64,000 bases of DNA from Colwellia psychrerythraea (GCF_000764185.1 NZ_JQEC01000014.1:35226-99225); one strand, 5' to 3'. Counted from the stretch's first letter, positions 1 to 9,145 are shown. The notes: generated by a model not told the origin, from the sequence alone. Program-made: numbers and translations.

Positions 1-1187
1 ATTATGTATTAACGGGTGCAGCAGAGTTAAGTTTTTATCAACTGTGTAAAGACATACTCAATAAAACGCCACCCAATAAAAAAATTCTAAACTCTAAACC
101 CGTTGCGTTAGAAGATTTAGCATTACCTTATGAGTATTATACTGATGAAGATTTAAAGCACCGTCTGCTTTATGTTGAAGCGTCGCGTGGTTGTCCCTTT
201 AAGTGTGAATTTTGTTTATCTTCTTTAGACAAGTCATCTATGCCGTTTGAGTTAACAGCTTTTCTTGACGAAATGGAAATTCTCTATCAGCGTGGTGCGA
301 GAAACTTTAAGTTTATCGATAGAACCTTTAATTTAAATATTAAAACCACCATGCAAATTATGCAGTTTTTCTTAGACAAAATGACTGACGACCTCTATTT
401 GCATTTTGAAGTGGTACCTGACCATTTACCGAGAAAATTAAAAGAGTTGTTGGCTCAGTTTCCTGAGGGAAGTTTACAGTTTGAGATAGGTATTCAAACC
501 TTTAATGTCGAAGTGCAAAAGAATATTAGCCGCAAACAAAATAACGAAAAATCAAAAGAAAATTTACTGTGGTTAAGAGATAATACTTCCGCCCATATTC
601 ATGCTGATCTTATTTTTGGTTTACCCGGTGAAACTTTTGACACCTTTAAAGATAGCTTCAATCAACTATATCATTGTCGTCCTCATGAGATTCAAATGGG
701 TATTTTGAAACGGCTAAAAGGTAGTCCAATTATTCGCCATACCGAAGCATTCGACTTACGGTTTAATCCATTACCACCATTTGATATTTTAAGTACCGAC
801 AGGGTTAGCTTTACCACCATGCAACGTATTAACCGCTTTGCACGTTACTGGGATATGATTGGTAATTCAGGCCGTTTTAAATACTCATTACCCCATATGT
901 TGTCTGATGAACCGTTTGATGATTTTATGGCAATCACCGAGTGGATTTTTAACAAAACAGGTCAAATACATAAAATTAACCTGAAAAAGCTTTTTGAACT
1001 AATCTCGCAAGCTGTAGAAGCGCTATTTCCTGAAAAACATCAACTTGTTATTGAAAAAATTGAAATTGACTATAAAGCAGCAAAATTGAAAAGCCTCTTC
1101 AGTGGACTCAATCTCTATGGCGTTGCTCAGGTGGAAACGGTAAGTAAAAATAAAGCATTAAAACGCCAACAACAGCATATGAGCTAA
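1..1187 (+). CDS. B12-binding radical SAM protein, 5' end outside window (DUF4080-like)
   Basis: The frame is open from base 3, so the gene starts before the window; the first internal ATG, at 240, is not the true start. The radical SAM [4Fe-4S] motif CPFKCEFC (CxxxCxxC) is encoded at about 192-218, preceded by VEASRG as is usual for enzymes with a cobalamin domain in front of the radical SAM barrel. Further on, FEIGIQTFN and ADLIFGLPGE are typical barrel strands, and the last 150 residues form the family's C-terminal extension. The cobalamin domain lies off the edge, so B12 dependence is inferred from the family. The substrate is unknown. The gene faces the HD-GYP gene tail to tail across 187 bp. 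Confidence 0.8.
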   Translation, partial: YVLTGAAELSFYQLCKDILNKTPPNKKILNSKPVALEDLALPYEYYTDEDLKHRLLYVEASRGCPFKCEFCLSSLDKSSMPFELTAFLDEMEILYQRGARNFKFIDRTFNLNIKTTMQIMQFFLDKMTDDLYLHFEVVPDHLPRKLKELLAQFPEGSLQFEIGIQTFNVEVQKNISRKQNNEKSKENLLWLRDNTSAHIHADLIFGLPGETFDTFKDSFNQLYHCRPHEIQMGILKRLKGSPIIRHTEAFDLRFNPLPPFDILSTDRVSFTTMQRINRFARYWDMIGNSGRFKYSLPHMLSDEPFDDFMAITEWIFNKTGQIHKINLKKLFELISQAVEALFPEKHQLVIEKIEIDYKAAKLKSLFSGLNLYGVAQVETVSKNKALKRQQQHMS

Positions 1188-1374
1188 TGATCATTTAATT
1201 GCATTTACTTTTACATGTGTTTATCCCATTAGGCCCGCCATACTTTAATAAATCGTAACTTAAACTAGTCGCAATTTTTAGTTTTCTCAACACTTTTATG
1301 TGAGGAGGGGCTTGTGGTTTGACTACCCTAGAACCTTTTAAACAAATAGCGGGGAGCTACCAGTATTGAGTGTA

Positions 1375-2601
1375 TTAACTATGAAAAGCAGCCTTGAAAA
1401 ATCGAAGTAAATTAATATTGAAATCTTGGGGTTTGATACAGCATTCAATCTGATCTTTATGTTTAGCCTGACTAAGATCAAGCTCTTCCATTGCAATAGC
1501 TTGATTAAGCCGAGTATTGTAAAACACTCGCACAAAAGGCAATAACGGCTGGCTTTTATTTAAGCGGCTAATCAGGCCAAGCTTGCCGCTAGTAAGTTTG
1601 ATTAATGTACCTACTGGATAAATACCAAGGCAGTTTACAAACTGTTCAACCAAATCACTGTCAAAGCTACCCGGAGCATCTTTAATTAGAATTTTAAAGG
1701 CTTTGATTGGGTGCATACCTGCTTTATAAACTCGCTCTGCAGTCATCGCATCATAACTATCAACGATAGCTATCATACGACCAAATTGACTAATTTGTTG
1801 TTCGTTCAGCTGTTTTGGGTAGCCGTTACCATCAAGGCGTTCATGATGTTGTTGTACTAATTCAATCACGATCTTAGGTAAATCAGGACTTTCTTTCAAC
1901 ACTTCAACACCTAAATCAACATGAGTTTTCATCACTTCAAACTCTTGGCTAGTGAGTTTACCCGGTTTGTGTAGTATTACTGGCGAGACTAATACCTTAC
2001 CAATATCATGTAAAAATGCACCGAGTGCCAGTTGTTCAATAATTTCACGGTCAAAGGCCAAGTGTTTAGCAAATATGCTCATCAAGATGGAGACATTGAG
2101 GGAATGTTCAACTAAATACTCATCTTTAATCCGTAGTCGTGTCATACAAGCTAACGCATCTTGATTTCGAAAGATGGACTCAACAATAGCATCTGTAGAC
2201 TCCTTAGTTTCTAAGACATTGATGGTCTTGTGCACCGTAAGGCTTCTAAGTATTTTATGTTGTAAAATTTTTGCATCGTTATAGAGTTTACTGGCTTTTG
2301 CCATCTCTTGATCTAATGAAATACTCCCAATAGTATTTTTCGAAGTTGTTGGTACAACTTTGTCTTTTATTTCAGGTAGGATTCTATCAATTGTATCTGC
2401 TTGTTTTTGTCTGCTGGGATCAACGGTTAAATGGGTAATACCAGCTTTAATTAGTTTTTGGACATTTTCTTTAGAACTTATGTAACCTTCAGATTTTACG
2501 CTGACAGCTTTCCCCTTCGTACGCACAGACAATACATACATGCCTGGCTCAAGCTGATTGACTGTTATTTTCTGTGTAGAGCATTCAGGTTTTTGGGTCA
2601 T
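1375..2601 (-). CDS. HD-GYP domain cyclic-di-GMP phosphodiesterase with N-terminal DUF3391
   Basis: A 408-residue soluble protein with no signal peptide or membrane segment. Residues about 10-65 match the DUF3391 cap (LEPGMYVL, then a strand ending in LTVD). Residues 160-340 are an HD-GYP domain: EHSLNVS, the metal pair in LHDIGK (H198, D199) and the GYP motif HHERLDGNGYP (252-262), followed by DSYDAMT. All metal and signature residues expected of an active enzyme hydrolysing c-di-GMP, or possibly cGAMP, are present. No receiver or sensor domain is attached, so the cap probably mediates regulation or localisation. It is monocistronic and divergent from the small gene at 2943. Confidence 0.9.
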   Translation of the reverse strand: MTQKPECSTQKITVNQLEPGMYVLSVRTKGKAVSVKSEGYISSKENVQKLIKAGITHLTVDPSRQKQADTIDRILPEIKDKVVPTTSKNTIGSISLDQEMAKASKLYNDAKILQHKILRSLTVHKTINVLETKESTDAIVESIFRNQDALACMTRLRIKDEYLVEHSLNVSILMSIFAKHLAFDREIIEQLALGAFLHDIGKVLVSPVILHKPGKLTSQEFEVMKTHVDLGVEVLKESPDLPKIVIELVQQHHERLDGNGYPKQLNEQQISQFGRMIAIVDSYDAMTAERVYKAGMHPIKAFKILIKDAPGSFDSDLVEQFVNCLGIYPVGTLIKLTSGKLGLISRLNKSQPLLPFVRVFYNTRLNQAIAMEELDLSQAKHKDQIECCIKPQDFNINLLRFFKAAFHS

Positions 2602-2942
2602 AAAATAATACTCATAATATATTGAACATAAATTGCTACTGACAAACTTTAGTTAAGAAAAATAATCGACTACAAACAACGGTTATGCCTTTTATAATCA
2701 TAGTAGAAGTCACAGGCATGTCATCTTTTCAAACTGTTTGTGAACCTTGCTTGTTTATTGAAGGAATATATTTCCATTTAATAACCCACTTACTGAGTTA
2801 CTAAACGTAACATACTTGTGTTTGCTAAACCTTAAAGTAGTGAGTATAAATTTTAAAAGTAGCAATTTAGCGTAATATCTTGTAGACAAAGTGTTTTATT
2901 GATGTAGTCTAAAATAACAACTCAATGTAATAAGAAGAAAAA
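2602..2942. other. Divergent intergenic region, 341 bp
   Basis: AT-rich spacer between the divergent HD-GYP gene and the small acidic gene. A TAAAAT hexamer at 2910-2915 could be a -10 element for the rightward gene, but no convincing -35 is spaced correctly. I see no RNA gene, repeat or further ORF here. Confidence 0.4.
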
Positions 2943-3233
2943 ATGCAAAGATTAAAAGAATCTCAAGAAGCGTTAACTCTTATTTATAATGCTTATAATG
3001 ATGTAGCAGAAAGTCCGCTTAAACCATTAAATGTTGATGATGAAGAGGAGTTAAAAAAACTACTTAATACAGTGATGAACCGAGAGTCAATATCACACAT
3101 TCAAAACAAAAAAACGCTTAAAGAAAGTACCGAACTTCGTAGCGCTTTAGCTGATGTTCTATTATTACATGATAATTGTGATATCAAGGAAATTAAAGCG
3201 AATATGAAAAAAGCGACCTCATCAGCCGTATAA
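2943..3233 (+). CDS. Small acidic helical protein of unknown function
   Basis: 96 residues, soluble, apparently all-helical, with a charged middle (DDEEELKKLL) and a basic stretch near residue 60. There is no signal peptide, cysteine cluster or recognisable motif. An AAGAAG purine run 6-7 bases before the ATG is an acceptable ribosome site. A clear terminator follows at 3313-3351, which supports it as a real single-gene transcript. I do not recognise the family. Confidence 0.6.
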   Translation: MQRLKESQEALTLIYNAYNDVAESPLKPLNVDDEEELKKLLNTVMNRESISHIQNKKTLKESTELRSALADVLLLHDNCDIKEIKANMKKATSSAV

Positions 3234-3312
3234 TTAGTACATCACATTACTGTTAGGTTTTGTACTACAAAGCATTATTAATGGGTTTAGTTATATTAGC
3301 CATATTGATTTT

Positions 3313-3351
3313 AAAAAGTTTCTGACTATCAACATAAATCAGAAACTTTTT
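3313..3351. terminator. Bidirectional intrinsic terminator
   Basis: Perfect inverted repeat AAAAAGTTTCTGA (3313-3325) and TCAGAAACTTTTT (3339-3351), with A-runs and T-runs on the outer flanks. It can serve the rightward small gene and the leftward permease gene, whose stop is at 3370. Confidence 0.85.
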
Positions 3352-3369
3352 TGTGTGACGGTAAAATGT

Positions 3370-4284
3370 TTAGAAAATATATGAATATAAGTAACCTGCG
3401 CCTATCGCCATTGATAAAATTACGGTTAAAAATGCAATTATCATTTGGTTTTTGAATATAGATTTAAGCAATACAACCTCTGTTAAACTAGCGCCAGCAC
3501 TGCCAATAATTAAGGCCATCACAGCGCCTAATCCCATACCTTTTGCAGCTAATGCCGCGCTTAATGGTATTACCGCTTCAGCTCGAATATATAGTGGAAC
3601 TCCAATCACTGCTGCAATAGGAATCGCAAATGGATTGCTCTCACTCGCGACACTAGCAACGAACTCTGTTGGCATAAATCCATAAATCATAGAGCCTAAT
3701 GCGATACCGCCTACTAAATAAGGTAATACTTTTTTAAAGTCTGACCAGGTAGTGCGCCAAATTCTCATCCATTTACTCACCGGCTTAGCATTTTTATCGC
3801 AGTTTTTTGCACAGCCTTTATTGTCAGGGGTAATGTAGGCTTCAGCTTTTATATATTTTTCAAAGCCTAACTTCTCTAATAAATAACCTGCTGCAATGGA
3901 AACACCCATGGCAATAGCAAAATAGAAGGCGGTAACTTTTAAACCAAAGGTAACGGCAAATAAGCCAATGATAATAGGGTTAAGCAATGGGCTAGCAAAT
4001 AAGAAAACCATCATGGTACCAAAACCTGCTTTAGCTCTAAGTAAGCCTTTTAAAAATGGAATAGTTGAACAAGAGCAAAAGGGGGTAATGGCGCCAAGAA
4101 AACCAGCAATGATATAACCTTTGCCATTTTTACTACTTAATATACTTTGGATTTTATTGGGTGGAATGTATTCCTGAAGCACACCAACCATATAACTGAT
4201 AACTAAAAAAAGTATCGTTAACTCTACTGCTAAAAAGGCAAACATGTTTAAGGTATCAAATACCATTTGTTGGCTAATATTCAT
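3370..4284 (-). CDS. DUF318/ArsP-type permease, probable metal or metalloid efflux
   Basis: 304 residues with about eight hydrophobic segments. The signature TPFCSCSTIPFLKGLL in the first third has the paired cysteines of the UPF0718/DUF318 permeases, which include the organoarsenical exporter ArsP and Cu/Zn-linked SO_0444-type proteins. A central hydrophilic loop carries KGCAKNCDKNAK, a second pair of cysteines that could bind a soft metal. The gene is divergent from an ArsR-type regulator 123 bp away, and such pairs are usually induced by metal. The direction of transport follows from the family; the exact ion cannot be told from sequence. Confidence 0.8.
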   Translation of the reverse strand: MNISQQMVFDTLNMFAFLAVELTILFLVISYMVGVLQEYIPPNKIQSILSSKNGKGYIIAGFLGAITPFCSCSTIPFLKGLLRAKAGFGTMMVFLFASPLLNPIIIGLFAVTFGLKVTAFYFAIAMGVSIAAGYLLEKLGFEKYIKAEAYITPDNKGCAKNCDKNAKPVSKWMRIWRTTWSDFKKVLPYLVGGIALGSMIYGFMPTEFVASVASESNPFAIPIAAVIGVPLYIRAEAVIPLSAALAAKGMGLGAVMALIIGSAGASLTEVVLLKSIFKNQMIIAFLTVILSMAIGAGYLYSYIF

Positions 4285-4319
4285 TATATTACTCGATTGA
4301 TTCTGTATTACTGGATTTG

Positions 4320-4377
4320 TCGAATTATAAAGATAAAAGTATCGGTGTCAATTTATTTCTAGTAATATCGAATTATA
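4320..4377. promoter_or_regulatory. Direct repeat TCGAATTATA in permease/arsR intergenic region
   Basis: TCGAATTATA occurs at 4320-4329 and again at 4368-4377, in the spacer between the divergent permease and ArsR-type gene. Two identical 10-mers in 123 bp are candidate operator half-sites for the neighbouring regulator. ArsR operators are more often inverted repeats, so this is a suggestion only. Confidence 0.35.
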
Positions 4378-4407
4378 GGTATTATCAACCAATCTAGAGA
4401 GTCAGTT

Positions 4408-4698
4408 ATGGACATAGAAGTTATTGCCAAAGCCCTAAAAGAATTAGGCCACCCAACTCGGTTAACCATATTTAAACGTTTAGTAAAGTCAGGAGAGCAG
4501 GGCATTGCAGTCGGTGTTGTTCAAGAAGAATTAAAGATACCGGGTTCAACATTATCGCACCACATCTCCAGCTTGGCTTCTGCTGGGCTGATTAAACAGC
4601 GTCGTGAAGGGCGAGTGCTGTATTGCGTTGTTGAATATGAAAAATTGCTATCGGTAATTGCATTTTTTCAAGATGAATGTTGCCTTGATGAACAATAG
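4408..4698 (+). CDS. ArsR-family winged-helix repressor
   Basis: 96 residues. KALGHPTRL-type N-terminus (here LKELGHPTRLTIFKRL), a recognition helix in GSTLSHHISSL and a wing at KQRREGRVLYCVV are typical of ArsR/SmtB repressors. The classical ELCVC metal site in helix 3 is absent; the cysteines are in the wing (YCVV) and at the C-terminus (DECCLDE). A C-terminal thiol pair could be the sensor. It is divergent from the permease at 3370-4284 and is its likely repressor. Start ATG at 4408; GAGAG lies about 10 bases upstream. Confidence 0.85.
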   Translation: MDIEVIAKALKELGHPTRLTIFKRLVKSGEQGIAVGVVQEELKIPGSTLSHHISSLASAGLIKQRREGRVLYCVVEYEKLLSVIAFFQDECCLDEQ

Positions 4699-4943
4699 AT
4701 TTTGTTGTTTATGGTGCGATTACCCGCTAAATGCACCTTCAAAATCAATTTGCTAACATGCCAATAATTCTGCTTTATTATCGGTGATTAAATTAATATC
4801 GGTATTTGTCTGTTATTGCGCTGTCAAGCTCAGCTATAACAGCGTAGGATCAACATACTTCAGATAATAATTAGCTTTGCACTTTTACCAATAGGGTTTA
4901 GGTGCACTAATACCAACTTAATCAAAATGGTATACATAAAAAT

Positions 4944-6305
4944 ATGCAACTAACTGCAAAACCATCACTTAATCACGCTTTACTTATTTCTATTTGCACA
5001 CCGGACTTTAAAGGTGATGAGGCAACAGAATCACTGGCAGAGCTGGGGCGTTTAGTGACTACACTAGGCTTTAAAGTGGTTGGCACCCAGTCACAAAAAC
5101 AGAGTTCGACTAAAAAAGTTAATGTACTCGGTTTAGGGAAATTGGCTGAAATAGCGCACCTCACCGGTAATAAAGGTGAAGTTAGTGTAGACGATGGTGA
5201 GGACATATTTGAAGAAACAGCTGAAGAACTCATGGATGAAACAGCATTTGCTGAGATTCCGTCAGACAACTTACCGTTTGCTTGTGCTGATGTGGTGGTA
5301 TTTGATTGTGATTTAAGCCCATCACAACTACGTAATGTCGAGAATCAGTTAGGTGTAGAAGTGTTTGACCGCACCGGCATTATTATTGAAATATTTAGTC
5401 GCCATGCTCGTACCAAAACAGCGAAATTACAAGTTGAAATTGCGCGTCTTAATTATGTAGCGCCGCGACTTCGTGAATCATCATGTGGTGATAAAGAACG
5501 TCAAATGGGTAAAGGTGCTGGCGAAACTACCCTTGAGCTAAATCGCCGTGCTGTTCGCGACCAATTAGCAGAGCTTAAACGCGAATTGGTCAGTGTTCAA
5601 AATGAAATGAAAGGCCGACGTAGCCAACGTTCTGAGCTTTTTTGTGTCGCTTTGGTTGGTTATACCAATGCGGGCAAGTCATCATTAATGCGCTCGATTA
5701 CCGGTAGTGATGTTGAAGGTGAAAACAAACTTTTTGCCACCCTTGATACCACGGTACGCGCCTTGTTTCCAATCACTCAGCCTAGAATACTAGTGTCTGA
5801 TACTGTAGGTTTTATTAAAAAATTACCGCACGATTTAGTCGCCTCATTCCATTCCACTTTAGCTGAAGCACATGATGCATCATTATTGTTATATGTAGTG
5901 GATGCTTCCGATCCTTCTTTTCGTGCACAACTTGATGTGGTGCATGGCGTACTGGAAGAAGTTGGTGTTGAGAATAGCAAAAAACTATTGATACTGAATA
6001 AATCAGATCTACTGAGTGCTGAACAACAACAAGCCCTGATGGAAGAATTTCCAGAGGCAATGATGACATCTGCTCGGAATAAGGCTGACGTCAGTAAATT
6101 ACATAAATATATCGTTAGTATTGCGCAAGACGAGATGATCGAAGAAGAGATTATTGTCCCTTACACGGCTAACGGCATCATAGGTGAAATTCGCTCAAAA
6201 ATGAGTGTCACCAAGGAAGAGTATGAAAGTGAGCATATCAAGCTTACTGTTCGCTCAAATGCGATTGACTTAGCAAGATTGAAAAAGCGGATGTCGAGCT
6301 TATAA
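4944..6305 (+). CDS. hflX: HflX-type ribosome-associated GTPase with acidic insertion
   Basis: 453 residues. HflX N-terminal domain (GLGKLAEI near residue 63, then DLSPSQLRNVE and FDRTGIIIEIFSRHA), a helical linker, and a TrmE-Era-like G domain with GYTNAGKSS (239-247), DTVGF (286-290) and NKSD (352-355). HflX splits stalled or stressed 70S ribosomes. Between the GKxxEI motif and the DVVVFD strand there is about 30 extra residues rich in D and E (roughly 78-107) that E. coli HflX lacks. The usual hfq-hflX-hflK context is missing, so this may be a second HflX copy. No strong Shine-Dalgarno is seen before the ATG. Confidence 0.88.
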   Translation: MQLTAKPSLNHALLISICTPDFKGDEATESLAELGRLVTTLGFKVVGTQSQKQSSTKKVNVLGLGKLAEIAHLTGNKGEVSVDDGEDIFEETAEELMDETAFAEIPSDNLPFACADVVVFDCDLSPSQLRNVENQLGVEVFDRTGIIIEIFSRHARTKTAKLQVEIARLNYVAPRLRESSCGDKERQMGKGAGETTLELNRRAVRDQLAELKRELVSVQNEMKGRRSQRSELFCVALVGYTNAGKSSLMRSITGSDVEGENKLFATLDTTVRALFPITQPRILVSDTVGFIKKLPHDLVASFHSTLAEAHDASLLLYVVDASDPSFRAQLDVVHGVLEEVGVENSKKLLILNKSDLLSAEQQQALMEEFPEAMMTSARNKADVSKLHKYIVSIAQDEMIEEEIIVPYTANGIIGEIRSKMSVTKEEYESEHIKLTVRSNAIDLARLKKRMSSL

Positions 6306-6365
6306 AGGGGCGATTGTTTATCTAGTTAAGTTTGTTAATTTTGTTCTTAATAATCTAACTCATTG

Positions 6366-6405
6366 TTTTTATCTAAATACCAAGCACTCATTATCCACAG
6401 TTCAG
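6366..6405. repeat. Solo end of the MITE-like repeat
   Basis: TTATCTAAATACCAAGCACT followed by CATTATCCACAGTTCAG here closely matches the right end of the element at 8605-8799 (TTATCTAAACATCAAGTACT, then CATTATCCAGAGTTCAG). No matching left end is visible between 6306 and 6366, so this is a relic or half-element. Confidence 0.6.
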
Positions 6406-6585
6406 CTTAGTTAATTAAACTGGTATGATGTGTTGTTTTTAAAGCCATACTAAATTGCCTGTTAAACTTTCAATGACCTTTCGATGAACTTATTCCAAAA
6501 CATTAAATCTTGGGATAAGTTGCAGTCAAATAGGTACTAACCGGTTATTTACAGGCTCTTCATGGATTATTTATAGGTAAATCAT

Positions 6586-7419
6586 ATGTTTAATAGTACC
6601 GAAAATTATATCGCATCAGACGATCTACGTTTAGCCGTAAACGCTGCAATCACCTTAGAAAAACCTTTATTGATTAAAGGTGAGCCCGGCACAGGTAAAA
6701 CACAATTAGCTGAAGAGTTGGCTAAATCCCTTAATTGCAAACTGTTTCAATGGCACATTAAATCGACCACCAAAGCGCAGCAAGGTTTATACGAATACGA
6801 TGCGGTATCACGTTTACGTGACAGTCAGTTAGGTGATGAGAAGGTAAACGATATAGGTAACTATATTGTTAAAGGTAAGTTATGGCAGGCGTTTGAAGAA
6901 GAACAAAGACCTATATTGCTTATCGATGAAATTGATAAAGCGGATATTGAATTTCCCAATGATTTATTACAAGAACTCGATAAAATGGAGTTTTTTGTCT
7001 ATGAAACCCAACAGGTTATTAAAGCAAAACAAAGACCGATCATCATTATCACCTCAAACAATGAAAAAGAATTACCCGATGCCTTTTTAAGACGCTGCTT
7101 TTTCCATTACATCAAATTCCCAACAAAAGCTGAAATGCAGCAAATTATCGATGTGCATCATCCTCATGTTAAGCAAGATCTGTTAAAACAAACCTTAGAA
7201 GTTTTTTTTGAATTAAGAGAATTAAAAGGCATTAAGAAAAAACCTTCTACTTCTGAATTAATCGATTGGCTAAAACTGCTCATGGCTGACGATATTTCGC
7301 AAGAAGTCTTGATGGATAATAAATCTGATATTATTCCGTTATTTGGCGCCTTGTTAAAAAATGAACAAGACGTTTCGTTAATAGATCGTCTCGCCTTTAT
7401 GAGCAGAAGAAACAGGTAA
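6586..7419 (+). CDS. MoxR-type AAA+ ATPase
   Basis: 277 residues. Walker A GEPGTGKT (32-39), Walker B LLIDEIDKAD (111-120), sensor I near IIITSNNEKELPDAF and the arginine pair in FLRRCFFHYIKFP place it in the MoxR/AAA_5 group. MoxR proteins act as chaperones that remodel or insert cofactors into partner complexes, almost always with a vWA protein. Here the vWA gene starts 7 bp downstream, so the two are one translational unit. AGGTAA before the ATG is the ribosome site. The metal or enzyme client cannot be identified from the neighbours. Confidence 0.9.
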   Translation: MFNSTENYIASDDLRLAVNAAITLEKPLLIKGEPGTGKTQLAEELAKSLNCKLFQWHIKSTTKAQQGLYEYDAVSRLRDSQLGDEKVNDIGNYIVKGKLWQAFEEEQRPILLIDEIDKADIEFPNDLLQELDKMEFFVYETQQVIKAKQRPIIIITSNNEKELPDAFLRRCFFHYIKFPTKAEMQQIIDVHHPHVKQDLLKQTLEVFFELRELKGIKKKPSTSELIDWLKLLMADDISQEVLMDNKSDIIPLFGALLKNEQDVSLIDRLAFMSRRNR

Positions 7420-7426
7420 TATAGCC

Positions 7427-8599
7427 GTGTTTATTGATTTTTTTCTCGCACTACAAAAGCACAAAGTTCCCTGTAGTTTACGTGAACTGTTAGATTTAAT
7501 CGCAGTATTAAAAAAGGGAGTTGTTTTTGCTGATGTAGATGAGTTTTATAATCTCGCCAAAATTGTCATGGTTAAAGATGAAATACATTATGATAAGTAT
7601 GATCGTGCCTTTGCTGAATATTTTAAAGGTATTGAGCAAATAGATGTATTTGACAAGCTTTTACCAGAAGATTGGTTAAGAAAAGAATTTGAAAAGCAGC
7701 TCAGCATTGAAGAAAAAGAAAAGCTTAAATCTTTAGGTGGCCTTGACGAATTAATGAAGGCGTTAAAAGAGCGACTTGAAGAACAGAAAAAACGTCACGC
7801 TGGCGGCAGTAAATGGGTTGGTACCGGCGGCACATCGCCATTTGGCGCTTATGGTTACAACCCCGAAGGTATTAGAGTAGGGCAGGATAAAAACCGTAAC
7901 AATAGCGCAGTAAAAGTTTGGGATAAACGAGAGTTTAAAAACTTCGACCAAGACCAAGATCTGGGCTCTAGAAATATTAAATTAGCACTTAAGAAATTAC
8001 GTAAATTTGCGCGTACTGGTGCTAGTGAAAAACTTGATATTAATACCACGATAAGCGCAACGGCGAAAAATGGCGGAATGCTCGATGTACATATGGAGCC
8101 AGAACGCCATAACGCGGTAAAAGTATTGATGTTCTTTGATATTGGTGGCTCTATGGATGAATACATTCATACCTGCGAAGAGTTGTTTTCAGCTGCGCAC
8201 AGTGAATTTAAACATTTAGAATTCTTTTATTTTCATAACTGCGTTTACGAAAAGGTTTGGCGAGACAACCAAAGACGTCGCACCGAAACCATCGATATAG
8301 AAGAAATCATCAGAACTTTTGGCGCAGATTATAAAGTGATTTTTGTCGGTGATGCCACTATGGGACCCTATGAAATCACATACCCTGGCGGTAGTGTTGA
8401 ACACTGGAATGAAAAACCAGGAGCTGACTATATGACTAGATTAACCAATCACTTTAGTAAAATAGCTTGGTTAAACCCACAGCCTGAAACCCAATGGTCT
8501 TATTATCACTCTATAGGGCTGATCAATGAATTGATTGACAGTAAAATGTTTCCATTAACCGTCGATGGTATAGGGCGAGCAATAAAAGAAGTAAGTTAA
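7427..8599 (+). CDS. vWA domain protein, CoxE-like partner of the MoxR ATPase
   Basis: 390 residues, soluble. The N-terminal 130 residues are helical and charged; a Gly-rich linker (AGGSKWVGTGGTSPFGAYG) follows, then a C-terminal vWA fold whose MIDAS loop is DIGGSMD (from D238). Glycine at the middle position instead of serine is normal in CoxE-like members. The likely role is to bridge the ATPase to its client through Mg2+. The start is GTG at 7427, with AGG inside the end of the preceding gene as ribosome site; ATG codons further in would remove conserved helices. The stop codon at 8597-8599 lies within an 8-bp repeat flanking a MITE-like element. Confidence 0.88.
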   Translation: MFIDFFLALQKHKVPCSLRELLDLIAVLKKGVVFADVDEFYNLAKIVMVKDEIHYDKYDRAFAEYFKGIEQIDVFDKLLPEDWLRKEFEKQLSIEEKEKLKSLGGLDELMKALKERLEEQKKRHAGGSKWVGTGGTSPFGAYGYNPEGIRVGQDKNRNNSAVKVWDKREFKNFDQDQDLGSRNIKLALKKLRKFARTGASEKLDINTTISATAKNGGMLDVHMEPERHNAVKVLMFFDIGGSMDEYIHTCEELFSAAHSEFKHLEFFYFHNCVYEKVWRDNQRRRTETIDIEEIIRTFGADYKVIFVGDATMGPYEITYPGGSVEHWNEKPGADYMTRLTNHFSKIAWLNPQPETQWSYYHSIGLINELIDSKMFPLTVDGIGRAIKEVS

Positions 8600-8604
8600 A
8601 TAAC

Positions 8605-8799
8605 CTGGACTCTGGATAAGTAGCATTTGCTCAACATTCCCCTTATCCAATTCTCAGCGTTAAAACGTTTATAAATAACCCGTTATTTATAAACGTTTTA
8701 CCTTGATAATCGAATAAATTGAAACATTGATAGCGTAATCGCTATTTATTCCGGTAAGTTTTATCTAAACATCAAGTACTCATTATCCAGAGTTCAGGG
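8605..8799. mobile_element. MITE-like element with terminal inverted repeats and 8-bp flanking duplication
   Basis: A 195-bp non-coding element. The left end CTGGACTCTGGATAA and the right end TTATCCAGAGTTCAGGG are imperfect inverted repeats. TAAATAAC stands immediately outside both ends (8597-8604 and 8800-8807, the latter beginning with the T after the terminal GGG), as expected of a target-site duplication. The interior holds a perfect 19-bp palindrome and no ORF. A related end occurs at 6366-6405. The element therefore looks like a non-autonomous transposon of the host lineage. The exact ends are my choice to within 2-3 bp. Confidence 0.65.
8661..8700. repeat. Perfect 19-bp inverted repeat inside the MITE-like element
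   Basis: TAAAACGTTTATAAATAAC at 8661-8679 is followed after CC by its exact reverse complement at 8682-8700. The RNA would fold as a long AT-rich hairpin just downstream of the vWA stop codon and could act as a 3' stabiliser or weak terminator. Being exact over 38 bases, it is not chance. Confidence 0.85.
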
Positions 8800-9145
8800 T
8801 AAATAACATTACAGTCCCAATCAAAGGGATTGAATACTTGTTTGTAATTTGATTAACAATATAGAGTAGGGCTAAGAGTTTGCCCCGTTTTATATATTTT
8901 CCTAATTGAAATAATGTTAGCAAGAAGGTATTGATTAGATTAAAATACTGTTAACGTTTACCCGCTAAGTTTACTTTCTGTTAATTGACTTATCTTCACC
9001 ATTAAAAATGGTTACAATTATTTATTTAACAGCTGACATCAAGCTCTTTAATGAGCATTGTTGATGAAGCTCTGCAGTATCTAAAGGGCAAACTTCTAAA
9101 TTTCAATATGTTGTTAACACTTCAACAAGAGGTAATAGTAAAACT

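Noticed and set aside
1338..1535. 65-codon minus-strand frame at the end of the HD-GYP gene
   Set aside because: Overlaps the well-supported HD-GYP frame almost completely and has no ribosome site.
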